Of a DNA stretch of 64,000 nt, positions 8,363 through 16,959 are shown one piece after another. The position numbers were made by a program, and so were the translations under genes. The stretch is from an uncultured Aquimarina sp. Its GTDB lineage: Bacteria; Bacteroidota; Bacteroidia; Flavobacteriales; Flavobacteriaceae. The notes below the pieces were generated by a model, which was given only the letters and a program-made list of their open reading frames with translations, ran no database searches and was not told the origin of the DNA. How positions within the stretch are numbered: the first letter of the stretch is position 1; each line of letters starts with the position of its first letter. The stretch is from NCBI RefSeq assembly GCF_947492405.1, contig NZ_CANLMP010000001.1, forward strand, positions 434,001 through 498,000. The letters are read 5' to 3'.

Positions 8363-10570
8363 ATGAACGAAAAGGATACTACATTATCTAGAATCATTCA
8401 CCTACTTGATGAATCCTATAAACTTAGGGTCAATAATTTACAAGAAAGCGTAAGACTGGCTAATGAAGCATTACTGCTGAGTGAAAAAATAAATAATAAA
8501 GTATATATAGGAAAAAGCTTAAATATGCTTTCACTATATAATATGATTTGTGGAAAAGGTAGTGATGCATTGTCCTTTGCAGAAAAAGCGATTAAATGTT
8601 TTGAGTCTTTAGAAGATGATAGAGGAGTAGCAGACGCTAAATATAGTATTGCGGGAATACATTATAAAACAAATAATTATCATCTAGGGATGATATATCT
8701 TATTGATGCGTTAGTGATTTATCAAAAATATGATGATTGGCATAATCAATCCAGAACTCAAAAATCACTAGGTTCTATTTATGAAATTTTAGGAGATGAA
8801 AATAATGCCTCTGAAGCTTATGAAATAGCAATTGAAACCGCAAAGAAATGTGAAAATAAAAATCTTGAGTCTAATGTATACAACCCTATGTCAGGAATAC
8901 TTCTTAAAAAAGGTAGACCTAAAGAAGCTCTTGAGATGATAAATAAATCAATAGAACTAAAGTTGGAAACAGGGGATGATAGAGGTCTCGCTTTTGCTAT
9001 TTATGGTCGCGGTAAAGTGTATAATTACAATAAAAAATATGAAAAAGCTAAGACTGATTTTATAAAAGCATTAAGTATACATCAAAAATATGATGAGGTT
9101 TATGGTATTGGAATGGCTAAACATAAACTGGCGCAGCTATATCTTGAAACAGGGGATAATGAACGAGCAAAAACCTTACTAAAAGAAGTCATTGCTCATA
9201 GTACAAAGTATAACCTCTCTAGAACTAAGTATAAAGCCAGTCATCTTCTATACGAAACATATAGAAGTGAAAATAATCACAAAGAAGCTTTAAAATACTT
9301 GGAAAGCTATTTAATAGAAAAAGACGCTTCTGTTAATTCCCAGACGGTAAAGGTGATCGAAAATTACGAGCTTATTTCAAATATGAAATATGAACAACAA
9401 GAGGAAAACCTAAAAAGAGAAAAAGAAGCCATCATATTAAAGAAAAAACAAGCAGAGGAAACTGCAAAAATGCGACAAGCATTTTTATCCGCTATGAGTC
9501 ATGAGATAAGAACACCTCTCAACGCTGTTACAAGTATTATCTCTATGCTTAAGGAAAGAGCAGATGCGGATGATCAAAAACTACTTACATCCCTACAATT
9601 CTCATCAAAAAACTTAATGCGAATTATTAATGACATTTTGGATTTTTCTAAATTGGATTCTGATAAGATGGAATTAGAAATGCATACGGTTAATTTCGAA
9701 GAGCTCATTAACAATATTAAAGATACCTATTTAGGAATGGCTCTTGAGAAAGGGATTGAATTGAAAGTTCAAATTGATGTAGCTCTAAGTAAATTCTATA
9801 TGCTTGATGAAACTAAATTGTTTCAAATTCTGGGAAATCTTGTAAGTAATGCTATAAAATATACCAATAAAGGGTCGGTCAATATAAATATTGAGTTAGT
9901 ATCTGTAAAAGGTAGTAATGATACAATTTCTTTTAGTGTTGAAGATACTGGTGTCGGAATAGCTAAAAAGGAACAAGCGAGGCTGTTTGAAAGCTTTTAT
10001 ATCCCTACTACAATTACTACAAGAAATAATGGGGGTACTGGATTAGGCTTAGCAATTGTTAAGAAGATAGTTGAGTTATATGGTAGTAATGTTGTGTTAA
10101 CTAGTGAAAAGGGTAAAGGTTCGGCTTTTCAATTCGAACTAATACTACAACGAGCGAAAGCAACTGTAAAGATTGATCAAAAACGCACAAATCAATTAAA
10201 AAATAAAACAGCAATTCTTGCTGAAGACAATGAAGTTAATGCTTTAGTAATGGGGCAGCTACTTAAAAAATGGGGTGTGAAAATAGAACGAGTAAAAAAT
10301 GGATATGATGCTGTAGCAATTGCAAAAAAGAAAAAAGTTGATTTTATCCTTATGGATATTCACATGCCTGAAATGAATGGTTTTGATGCGGCTAAATCTA
10401 TAAGAGCCTCTGCAAACGAAAATCAACATACACCCATTTACGCTCTTACTGCAGATGTAACAGCTGTTAATAATGAGGACTATTTAACTTATTTTGATGG
10501 TTTTTTATGGAAACCATTACAAATAGATAGACTCTTTGATACATTGGTAAACTCAAAAAAGCCTTTATGA
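8363..10570 (+). CDS. TPR hybrid sensor histidine kinase
   Basis: A 735-residue cytoplasmic hybrid kinase. Residues about 1-320 are tetratricopeptide repeats (for example SLGSIYEILGDENNASEAYE); a charged coiled coil spans about 330-375. The HisKA box SHEIRTPLNAV places the phospho-acceptor at H380. The ATPase domain shows the N box (NLVSNAIKYTNKG), DTGVGI and GGTGLGLAI. A C-terminal receiver domain has the acidic pair E621-D622 (AEDNE) and phospho-acceptor D665 (LMDIHMP). No membrane span or DNA-binding output domain is present, so signal output must go through a partner or phosphotransfer protein not encoded here. Such TPR kinases are common in Flavobacteriia. The stimulus is unknown. Confidence 0.9.
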   Translation: MNEKDTTLSRIIHLLDESYKLRVNNLQESVRLANEALLLSEKINNKVYIGKSLNMLSLYNMICGKGSDALSFAEKAIKCFESLEDDRGVADAKYSIAGIHYKTNNYHLGMIYLIDALVIYQKYDDWHNQSRTQKSLGSIYEILGDENNASEAYEIAIETAKKCENKNLESNVYNPMSGILLKKGRPKEALEMINKSIELKLETGDDRGLAFAIYGRGKVYNYNKKYEKAKTDFIKALSIHQKYDEVYGIGMAKHKLAQLYLETGDNERAKTLLKEVIAHSTKYNLSRTKYKASHLLYETYRSENNHKEALKYLESYLIEKDASVNSQTVKVIENYELISNMKYEQQEENLKREKEAIILKKKQAEETAKMRQAFLSAMSHEIRTPLNAVTSIISMLKERADADDQKLLTSLQFSSKNLMRIINDILDFSKLDSDKMELEMHTVNFEELINNIKDTYLGMALEKGIELKVQIDVALSKFYMLDETKLFQILGNLVSNAIKYTNKGSVNINIELVSVKGSNDTISFSVEDTGVGIAKKEQARLFESFYIPTTITTRNNGGTGLGLAIVKKIVELYGSNVVLTSEKGKGSAFQFELILQRAKATVKIDQKRTNQLKNKTAILAEDNEVNALVMGQLLKKWGVKIERVKNGYDAVAIAKKKKVDFILMDIHMPEMNGFDAAKSIRASANENQHTPIYALTADVTAVNNEDYLTYFDGFLWKPLQIDRLFDTLVNSKKPL

Positions 10571-10588
10571 ATTGTAATCATAAAGGCT
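10555..10588 (-). terminator. Minus-strand terminator overlapping kinase 3' end
   Basis: An 11-bp stem (10560-10570 with 10578-10588, loop of 7) is followed on the minus strand by six T residues. It ends the transcript of the two minus-strand envelope genes and overlaps the last codons of the convergent histidine kinase gene. Confidence 0.8.
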
Positions 10589-10621
10589 ATTACTAAGTTA
10601 AAAGTTGCTATTGCATTGCAG

Positions 10622-11113
10622 TTATTTATTTTTTAATTTTTCAGCTTGAGCGGACCAATTGTCTCGTTCAATACGACCAGGAAAGAACTGTATTAAATCT
10701 GTTACCGTATCTATATCTTCTTTTGTAAACTTACTTATTTGGTCAAAAGTATATATTCCTATACTGTTTAACTTCTTTTCTATAAAAGGACCAACTCCAC
10801 TAATTAGCTTTAGATCATCTTTTTCTGATTCATCCGCTTTTCCGAAACTATCAAAATTTAATGTGGGTTTTTCTCCAGAGCTAATTGCTTTAGCAGTATC
10901 ATTAGTTTCTACTGTAATAGGCTTTGAAAATGTAGTATTAGCCTTTTTGAAATTTCCATTTCTTAGTTTTTCTTTTTCTCTAAGGCATTGGTTCAGTTTT
11001 TCTTGATATTTATTTTTGAGCGCCCATTTCGATAAAAACCATCCTAATAAGAATGCAATTAATAATAATAGTAGTAGACACCACCAGTTTGCTTCGTTTA
11101 AAAAATCTAACAT
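10622..11113 (-). CDS. Membrane protein with helix-hairpin-helix-like C-terminus
   Basis: A 163-residue protein with one N-terminal membrane span (about 10-28, Leu-rich) followed by a basic helix and a disordered linker. Residues about 100-163 form a double helix-hairpin-helix-like module of the type LISGVGPFIEKKL followed by SIGIYTFDQISKF, known in bacteria from proteins described as flap-endonuclease-like or as ribosomal-protein L21-fused modules. It probably binds nucleic acid or protein rather than cleaving DNA; no nuclease residues are seen. It starts 12 bases after the OmpA-type gene stop and shares its terminator, so the pair is an operon. Confidence 0.75.
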   Translation of the reverse strand: MLDFLNEANWWCLLLLLLIAFLLGWFLSKWALKNKYQEKLNQCLREKEKLRNGNFKKANTTFSKPITVETNDTAKAISSGEKPTLNFDSFGKADESEKDDLKLISGVGPFIEKKLNSIGIYTFDQISKFTKEDIDTVTDLIQFFPGRIERDNWSAQAEKLKNK

Positions 11114-11125
11114 ATTTTTAGTTAT

Positions 11126-12040
11126 TTAGTTTACAGTTATTTCTATTCTTCTGTTTTTTGCTCTGTTTTCTTCTGTATCATTTGGAGCAATAGGATTTGA
11201 CTCTCCTTTAGATTCTGTTGTAAGTTTCTCTATAGGAATGCCTTGAGAAGCAAGGTAATTTTTAACATTGTTCGCTCTTTCTAAACCAAAATATTGATTC
11301 GCTTTCTCATCACCAACATTATCGGTATGCCCCACAAGTAGTACGTTCTTGTTTGGATACTTGTTTAAATAAGTTTTAAGTTCTAATGCATAGTTTGATA
11401 ATGTAGCATCAGGTTTAAAATCTTTAGATCCAAAATCAGAATATAGCACCTTATTTGCGATGCCTTTTTCAACTTCCTTTAATCTGGATTCATCTATTTT
11501 GTTAAAATTTAGAAGAATACCACCGTTGTAATATCCGTTGGTGTCATAATTATAAGTGTATAATTTCGCTTTAGTAAGAATACGATCTCCGTTTATACCG
11601 GCGTTAACCAAAATATCTTTCATGAAATTTGCTCTAGACACTCCAGCTAATGTATCTTTCTTTTGTTCTTCAGAAGTTTCGTAACCATAAACGATTAACT
11701 CTTGATCTTGATTTTGCCCGAGATAATCAGCTATCTTAGCTTCAAAACCCTGAATACCATCCGGGATGTTTACCGTGAAGTTGGCGTTATTAATTTGAAG
11801 ATTTTCAGGATATCTAAAAATATCAGTGTTTTGGTTGTCCTTGGCATAAAAGCCGTGAGCTAGTGCTAAACTATCTTCATAAGCCTTTTTTGCTTTTGCT
11901 TCGGCTTCAGGATCAATTTTTTCTTCTACAATAGAAGATCCCCTATTTTTATCCCCAAGACACCAATTACAGGAGTAGTACCACCACATTCCCAGTAAGG
12001 CGAATAAGATAAAAATAAGAAACGAAATTAAATTTTTCAT
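11126..12040 (-). CDS. OmpA-family peptidoglycan-associated protein
   Basis: A 304-residue envelope protein with an N-terminal hydrophobic anchor (about 3-20). Its first half has a BON-like or OmpA-like region with VYGYETSEEQKKD, and the C-terminal about 100 residues form a clear OmpA domain: LLVGHTDNVGDEKANQYFG, then ERANNVKNYLASQGI and ENRAKNRRIEITVN. This domain binds the meso-diaminopimelate peptide of peptidoglycan. Two OmpA-like repeats appear likely, since VSRANFMKDILVNAGI in the first half mirrors the second. It is the first gene of the pair with the helix-hairpin-helix membrane protein. Confidence 0.85.
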   Translation of the reverse strand: MKNLISFLIFILFALLGMWWYYSCNWCLGDKNRGSSIVEEKIDPEAEAKAKKAYEDSLALAHGFYAKDNQNTDIFRYPENLQINNANFTVNIPDGIQGFEAKIADYLGQNQDQELIVYGYETSEEQKKDTLAGVSRANFMKDILVNAGINGDRILTKAKLYTYNYDTNGYYNGGILLNFNKIDESRLKEVEKGIANKVLYSDFGSKDFKPDATLSNYALELKTYLNKYPNKNVLLVGHTDNVGDEKANQYFGLERANNVKNYLASQGIPIEKLTTESKGESNPIAPNDTEENRAKNRRIEITVN

Positions 12041-12179
12041 ATGTTGATGATTAGTGTTAGTCTTTTAAAGTTATAAAAATGTTTTAATTAATTTATTATG
12101 ATTGAGTGATTTATAACCTGAAAAAAGATGAATAGCAAAAATTTAAGCTGAAATGCATTTCAGAAAAAAATATTTTTTA

Positions 12180-12187
12180 TACATTCG
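12180..12187 (+). promoter_or_regulatory. Possible -7 box of the his operon promoter
   Basis: TACATTCG differs from TAnnTTTG by one base and lies 19 bases upstream of the leader-peptide ATG. A -33 TTG was not found at the right spacing, so this is a weak call based on position. Confidence 0.35.
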
Positions 12188-12205
12188 CAAAGTATTACAA
12201 AAAAC

Positions 12206-12262
12206 ATGAGAAATATTCTTGTACATCATCATCATTCTTACATCTTCGCCCAGGCGTGGTAA
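12206..12262 (+). CDS. his operon leader peptide
   Basis: An 18-codon open frame, MRNILVHHHHSYIFAQAW, upstream of hisG and too short for routine gene finding. It contains four consecutive CAT (His) codons at positions 7-10, the hallmark of ribosome-mediated attenuation: when charged tRNA-His is scarce the ribosome stalls there and alters downstream RNA folding. The stop codon is 32 bases before a strong terminator that itself precedes hisG. The peptide itself is probably of no consequence, although the FAQAW tail is encoded by a G/C-rich patch (GCCCAGGCGTGG) unusual for the region, suggesting RNA-level constraint. Confidence 0.88.
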   Translation: MRNILVHHHHSYIFAQAW

Positions 12263-12294
12263 GTTGATATGTGTATAAGTAAATCATATATAAT

Positions 12295-12327
12295 AACCCG
12301 TTTGAGCATTTTCAAACGGGTTTTTTT
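12295..12327 (+). terminator. his operon attenuator terminator
   Basis: A perfect 11-bp stem (12295-12305 AACCCGTTTGA with 12312-12322), 6-base loop, then seven T residues, located between the leader peptide and hisG. A terminator in front of a biosynthetic gene is expected for attenuation. The competing antiterminator is not obvious by eye; a weak ATATG/CATAT pairing exists between the leader stop and the stem. Confidence 0.88.
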
Positions 12328-12375
12328 ATTTTAAAGCTTGTTTTGAACTGATCAAACACAACAACAAAAAAGACA

Positions 12376-13233
12376 ATGTCAAAAATTAAAATTGCTATTC
12401 AAAAGAGCGGTAGACTCAACCAGGACTCTGTTCAGATTTTAAAAGATTGTGGAATTTCTATTGATAACGGAAAAGACCAGCTAAAAGCGGCTACCAGAAA
12501 TTTCCCAATGGAAGTGATGTTCCTTCGTAACGGTGATATTCCTCAGTATCTAAGAGATGGTGTGGTAGATATTGCTATTATCGGAGAAAACGTTTTGGTA
12601 GAAAAAGGTAAAGATATTGCTATAGCCGAAAGACTTAATTTTTCTAAATGCAAAGTTTCTTTGGCAGTTCCTAAAGATGTAGCATATAATTCCATCAAAG
12701 ATCTTGATGGAAAAAGAATAGCTACTTCATATCCAAACACAGTAAATGAATATCTGAAGGAAAAAGGAATCTCTGCTGACTTACACCAGATTTCTGGATC
12801 TGTAGAAATAGCACCAAACATTGGTCTAGCCGATGCGATTTGTGATATCGTATCTAGTGGAAGCACATTATTTAAAAATAATCTCAAAGAAGTAGAGGTT
12901 ATGCTTACTTCCGAAGCCGTGTTAGCAGTTTCTCCGGGTATTAGTAATGAGAATAAAGAAATTCTTAAAAAACTACAATTTAGAATACAGGCGGTACTCA
13001 AAGCAAGAGCTTCTAAATATGTATTACTTAATGCACCCAATGATAAAATTGATCGTATTGTAGATATCTTACCAGGAATGCGTAGCCCAACGGTTTTACC
13101 GCTTGCAGAAAAAGGATGGAGTTCAATTCATACAGTTGTAGAAAAAAACAAATTCTGGGATATTTTGGATGAGTTAAAAGCAGAAGGAGCTGAAGGTATT
13201 TTGGTATGTCCAATTGAGAAAATGGTATTATAA
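12376..13233 (+). CDS. hisG: ATP phosphoribosyltransferase (long form)
   Basis: The first enzyme of histidine synthesis, joining ATP and PRPP to phosphoribosyl-ATP. The 285-residue length and the C-terminal ACT-like regulatory domain (about 215-285, ending AEGAEGILVCPIEKMV) identify the long, hexameric, histidine-inhibited form that needs no HisZ. The N-terminal catalytic part shows KIAIQKSGRL and DIAIIGENVL, and the PRPP-binding loop is in DIVSSGSTLFKNN. It is the first gene after the attenuator, and its stop overlaps the next start by one base (TAATG), implying translational coupling. Confidence 0.96.
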   Translation: MSKIKIAIQKSGRLNQDSVQILKDCGISIDNGKDQLKAATRNFPMEVMFLRNGDIPQYLRDGVVDIAIIGENVLVEKGKDIAIAERLNFSKCKVSLAVPKDVAYNSIKDLDGKRIATSYPNTVNEYLKEKGISADLHQISGSVEIAPNIGLADAICDIVSSGSTLFKNNLKEVEVMLTSEAVLAVSPGISNENKEILKKLQFRIQAVLKARASKYVLLNAPNDKIDRIVDILPGMRSPTVLPLAEKGWSSIHTVVEKNKFWDILDELKAEGAEGILVCPIEKMVL

Positions 13234-13652
13234 TGTATAGTATAAAACTCATTCCAAAACAGGATATAGAAGTCGTTTTACCTCTACTAAAAGAGCTTTA
13301 CCCAAAAATTACACGTATTACACTGAAAAAACGTCTTGCAGAAATGGTTTTTTCTGGTTATGAGTGTATTGGAGTTTATAAGAACAGTGAGCTTATAGGT
13401 ATTTCTGGAATTTGGTTTTTGACTAAGTTATATGTAGGTAAGCATATAGAACCTGACAATGTGTACATTCTTCCAGAATATCAAGGAAAAGGAATAGGAA
13501 ATTTATTAATGAATTGGATTTTTGAATATGCAAAATCTAAAAATTGTATTGCTTCTGAGTTAAATTGTTATACCGGAAATGAAGAAGGTCAGAAGTTTTG
13601 GGAAAAACAAGGTTATGATTTAATTGCATATCACTATCAAAAGAAATTATGA
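13233..13652 (+). CDS. GNAT-family N-acetyltransferase inside his operon
   Basis: A 139-residue acetyltransferase with the acetyl-CoA motif A visible as LPEYQGKGIGNLLMNW (Q/RxxGxG/A type) and motif B around EEGQKFWEKQGYDLI. The substrate is not predictable. It overlaps hisG by one base at its start and hisD by four bases (ATGA) at its end, so it is translated in tight coupling with both and must follow histidine-dependent control. GNAT is not a known step in histidine synthesis, so this is a passenger or a regulator; similar insertions occur in flavobacterial his operons as far as I recall, without a function I can cite. Confidence 0.88.
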   Translation: MYSIKLIPKQDIEVVLPLLKELYPKITRITLKKRLAEMVFSGYECIGVYKNSELIGISGIWFLTKLYVGKHIEPDNVYILPEYQGKGIGNLLMNWIFEYAKSKNCIASELNCYTGNEEGQKFWEKQGYDLIAYHYQKKL

Positions 13653-14941
13653 AGAAGATATATAATCCAGAAAGAAATACCTGGCCGGAAATTCTAAGAA
13701 GACCAACCCAAACCGTAGCAGATATTGAAAGTATCGTCTTAAATGTTTTTAGTGAAGTTAAAGCTGAAGGAGATATCGCTATCGATAGATATACTGAGAA
13801 ATTTGATAAAGTATCTTTAGATGCAATATTGGTTTCTGAAGAAGAAATAGAAAAAGCAAAACAATTGGTTAGTCAAGAGCTCAAAGAAGCTATTGTATTA
13901 GCCAAATCAAATATCGAGGTTTTTCATACTGCTCAGAAGACTGAAAAGATATCTGTGGAAACTAAGGATGGAGTTAGTTGCTGGCAGGAGAAAAGACCGA
14001 TACAGAAGGTAGGACTGTATATTCCTGGAGGTACTGCACCTTTGTTTTCTACAATTTTGATGCTAGCAGTTCCTGCAAATATTGCTGGTTGTAAAGAAAT
14101 AGTACTGTGTTCACCTCCTGATATAGACGGAAAAATTAACCCAGCTATTTTATATACGGCGAATCTTTGTGGTGTAACTAAAATTTTTAAAGTAGGTGGT
14201 ATTCAGGCGATTGCCGGAATGACGTTTGGAACACAATCGATTCCGCAAGTATATAAAATTTTTGGTCCTGGAAATCAATTTGTTACCGTGGCTAAACAAT
14301 TAGCAACAAAATTCGGTGTAGCAATTGATATGCCTGCAGGCCCAAGTGAATTATTGGTGGTAGCGGATGATACTGCTAATGCATCTTTTGTAGCTTCAGA
14401 TTTGCTAAGTCAGGCAGAACATGGTAAAGATAGTCAGGTGATTTTAGTATCTACTTCAGAAAAACTTATGGTAGAAGTAGAAAAAGAAGTAATTAGCCAA
14501 TGCGATGTATTACCAAGAAAGGAAATTGCAGAAGTAGCTATCTCTAATTCTAAACTGATTTATGTCGAAAATGATAAAGAAGCATTAGAGTTAATCAACG
14601 AATACGGTCCTGAACATTTTATAATATGCACAGCGGATCAGGATTTTTATGTGGATAATATTGTCAACGCAGGTTCTGTATTTATTGGCAACTATACGCC
14701 AGAAAGTGCAGGAGACTATGCTTCTGGTACGAATCATACCTTGCCAACCAATGGATATGCCAAACAATATAGTGGTGTAAATCTGGATAGTTTTATGAAA
14801 TCTATGACATTTCAGAAAATATCGGAAGAAGGAATTAAAAATATAGGAAATGCTATAGAGGTTATGGCAGAAGCAGAAGGGTTACAAGCCCATAAAAATG
14901 CTGTGACATTGAGGTTAGATAGCTTAAAAAAAAACGTTTAG
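13649..14941 (+). CDS. hisD: Histidinol dehydrogenase
   Basis: A 430-residue zinc enzyme that performs the last two oxidations, L-histidinol to L-histidine, with NAD. Family landmarks are in order: GLYIPGGTAPLFST, the NAD-site segment KVGGIQAIAGMTFGT, IFGPGNQFV, MPAGPSELLVV, the Zn/catalytic stretch LLSQAEHGKDSQ, the catalytic EYGPEHF and the C-terminal SGTNHTLPT. Length is normal for the family. Its start overlaps the GNAT gene stop by four bases. Confidence 0.97.
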   Translation: MKKIYNPERNTWPEILRRPTQTVADIESIVLNVFSEVKAEGDIAIDRYTEKFDKVSLDAILVSEEEIEKAKQLVSQELKEAIVLAKSNIEVFHTAQKTEKISVETKDGVSCWQEKRPIQKVGLYIPGGTAPLFSTILMLAVPANIAGCKEIVLCSPPDIDGKINPAILYTANLCGVTKIFKVGGIQAIAGMTFGTQSIPQVYKIFGPGNQFVTVAKQLATKFGVAIDMPAGPSELLVVADDTANASFVASDLLSQAEHGKDSQVILVSTSEKLMVEVEKEVISQCDVLPRKEIAEVAISNSKLIYVENDKEALELINEYGPEHFIICTADQDFYVDNIVNAGSVFIGNYTPESAGDYASGTNHTLPTNGYAKQYSGVNLDSFMKSMTFQKISEEGIKNIGNAIEVMAEAEGLQAHKNAVTLRLDSLKKNV

Positions 14942-14959
14942 ATTAATTGAAAGTGAAAA

Positions 14960-15817
14960 ATGACTTGTAGAAATTGTGAATATAATATCACCGAAACGGC
15001 ACGGTTTTGTCAAAGCTGTGGGGCAAAAGTTGTTACAGAAAGACTTACTGTAAAGAAGATATTTTTAGAATTCCTTAATAAGGTTTTTGGATGGGATAAT
15101 ACATATTTAAGAACTCTTAGAACAATGACAGTAGCGCCATATGTAGTTGTTAAGGATTATATTGATGGAATTCGGAAGAAATTTATGCCGCCGTTTACAT
15201 TTCTTTTAATCGGTCTTACTGCCGCAACGCTTGTTTTTAATGCTTTTTCGGATAAGTATACCGAGTTTTCTACTGATATGTTTGGTGAAGGTTTTTATCG
15301 AATACAATATGAGACCGCTAAAGAGAAAGATAATTCTCTTAAAAAAATAGAAAAGGAAAATGAGCAGGAAACATTCGAAGATTTTAAGATTAAGGAAATA
15401 GAGAAACAAAAAAAGACGCAAGGTAAGATATTGAAGTATTTTAACCTTTTCGCTTTTCTATTAATTCCGATGTATACTTTTATTTCATACTTGGTTTTTG
15501 GAAGAAAGAAGTACAATTATGCAGAGCATTTAGTTATTAATTGTTATATACAGGGGTTCTCAATGATTGCAACCACTCTTTTGTTTATAGCTGCATTAGT
15601 AATCCATCCTTACATATTTTCTTCAGGTGTTTTAATTGCAATTTTTTATTATTCATTTACTTACAAAAGATTATGTGGTCTTACTTTAGGCAAGACCTTA
15701 TGGAAATTTGTAAAATTCCTATTAATCTTAGTAACTGCATTTATAACAATAACTCTGTTAATAGGGATTGTAGCGATTTTATTAACCAAAATTTTTGGAC
15801 TAAATTTTTTTGGTTAA
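14960..15817 (+). CDS. Zinc-ribbon membrane protein, DUF3667-like
   Basis: A 285-residue protein that begins with a zinc ribbon (C3, C6, C17, C20, spacing CX2C-X10-CX2C), followed by an amphipathic segment LRTLRTMTVAPYVVVKDYI and a membrane region of about five spans with a charged, coiled loop at about 115-155. This arrangement matches the Bacteroidota family DUF3667, of unknown function. It sits 18 bases after hisD and 62 bases before hisC in the his operon. It is noticeably A/T-rich in its loop. There is no link to histidine synthesis in the sequence, so it counts as a passenger. Confidence 0.75.
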   Translation: MTCRNCEYNITETARFCQSCGAKVVTERLTVKKIFLEFLNKVFGWDNTYLRTLRTMTVAPYVVVKDYIDGIRKKFMPPFTFLLIGLTAATLVFNAFSDKYTEFSTDMFGEGFYRIQYETAKEKDNSLKKIEKENEQETFEDFKIKEIEKQKKTQGKILKYFNLFAFLLIPMYTFISYLVFGRKKYNYAEHLVINCYIQGFSMIATTLLFIAALVIHPYIFSSGVLIAIFYYSFTYKRLCGLTLGKTLWKFVKFLLILVTAFITITLLIGIVAILLTKIFGLNFFG

Positions 15818-15848
15818 TGTTAGAAAATTAAAATAATTAAATCACGAG

Positions 15849-15869
15849 ATCCTGAAAGAAATTCAGGAT
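15849..15869. repeat. Intergenic palindrome before hisC
   Basis: A perfect 8-bp inverted repeat, ATCCTGAA - 5-base loop - TTCAGGAT, lies just before hisC. Its sequence is of a type (GATCCTGAA...TTCAGGAT) that I recall as a recurrent intergenic element in flavobacterial genomes; that recollection is not checked here. It has no T-run, so it is not a terminator. Confidence 0.65.
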
Positions 15870-15879
15870 GGTAATAGAA

Positions 15880-16938
15880 ATGAATAAAGCACAATTCAAC
15901 ATAGATAAAATAACTCGCGAAAACGTAAAAGGATTAAAACCATATTCCTCAGCTAGAGATGAATATGTTTCTGATGGCTCTAAGATGATCTTTCTAGATG
16001 CTAATGAAAACCCTTATGAGAATGGTGTAAATCGATATCCGGATCCACAACAACGTAGTTTAAAGACTGTATTGGCAGATCAAAAAGGAGTTTCTTCTCA
16101 AAATATATTATTAGGAAACGGAAGTGATGAGGTATTAGATCTTTTGTTTAGAGCGTTTTGCGAACCTAAAATAGATAACATTATAACATTACCTCCAACA
16201 TATGGAATGTATAAAGTTTTGGCAAATATCAATGATATAAGTGAACGGGAAGTTTTATTAACGAATAGTTTTGAACCAAATGTCTCTGAAATTCTAGAGG
16301 CGATTGACGACGCAACAAAAATTATTTTTTTATGTTCTCCAAATAACCCAACTGGTAATTCTTTTTCAGAAGAAAGTATCATTAAAATTTTAGAAAGTTT
16401 TGAAGGCTTAGTGGTTATTGATGAAGCATATATCGATTTTTCGTCCAAAGAAAGTTGGATAAATAAAATAGATATCTACCCTAATCTTATTATCACGCAA
16501 ACATTGTCTAAAGCCTATGGTATGGCGGGAATTAGATTAGGGTTATGTTACGCCTCAAAAGAGATTATCAATGTGTTGAATAAAATAAAACCGCCGTACA
16601 ATGTAAATGAGCTTACGCAGAAAAGAGCATTAGAGCGAGTAATGGACGTAGCAATAGTAAAAGGAGAAGTCGCTCGTATTTTAGAAGAAAGAGAGAAGAT
16701 GATTATTTCTTTAAAAGATGTTTCTTTTGTAAAAGAAGTATACAAAACAGATGCTAATTTTATTTTAATAAAGGTAGATGATGCTACTAAGAGATATGAT
16801 CAATTGCTTAAAGAAGGCGTTGTAATTCGTAATAGGACAACCCAACCTCTTTGCGAAAATACCTTACGATTAACAGTTGGAACTTCTGAAGAGAATAAGG
16901 CTTTATTAACTAAAATGATGACATTAGATAAAAATTAG
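15880..16938 (+). CDS. hisC: Histidinol-phosphate aminotransferase
   Basis: A 352-residue class II PLP aminotransferase converting imidazole acetol phosphate to L-histidinol phosphate with glutamate. The start at 15880 gives the family-like opening MNKAQFNIDKITRENVK; an in-frame ATG four codons earlier overlaps the palindrome and is less likely. Landmarks include FLDANENPYEN, LLGNGSDEVLDLLFRAF, LCSPNNPTGN, VIDEAYIDF, and the PLP-lysine segment TLSKAYGMAGIRLG. The C-terminal RLTVGTSEEN arginine region binds the substrate phosphate/carboxylate. Confidence 0.96.
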   Translation: MNKAQFNIDKITRENVKGLKPYSSARDEYVSDGSKMIFLDANENPYENGVNRYPDPQQRSLKTVLADQKGVSSQNILLGNGSDEVLDLLFRAFCEPKIDNIITLPPTYGMYKVLANINDISEREVLLTNSFEPNVSEILEAIDDATKIIFLCSPNNPTGNSFSEESIIKILESFEGLVVIDEAYIDFSSKESWINKIDIYPNLIITQTLSKAYGMAGIRLGLCYASKEIINVLNKIKPPYNVNELTQKRALERVMDVAIVKGEVARILEEREKMIISLKDVSFVKEVYKTDANFILIKVDDATKRYDQLLKEGVVIRNRTTQPLCENTLRLTVGTSEENKALLTKMMTLDKN

Positions 16939-16959
16939 ATCTATTTAAAGAATTTAACA

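Noticed and set aside
10659..11006. 115-codon open frame on the plus strand over the HhH membrane protein gene
   Set aside because: The opposite strand carries the recognisable transmembrane and HhH protein; this frame has no domain.
12224..12235. CAT repeat at the leader as a microsatellite
   Set aside because: It lies in frame within a short peptide before a terminator and hisG, which attenuation explains better than slippage.
12543..13040. 165-codon open frame antisense to hisG
   Set aside because: It has no start context, no recognisable domain, and lies wholly within a well-supported enzyme gene whose codon periodicity explains the open frame.
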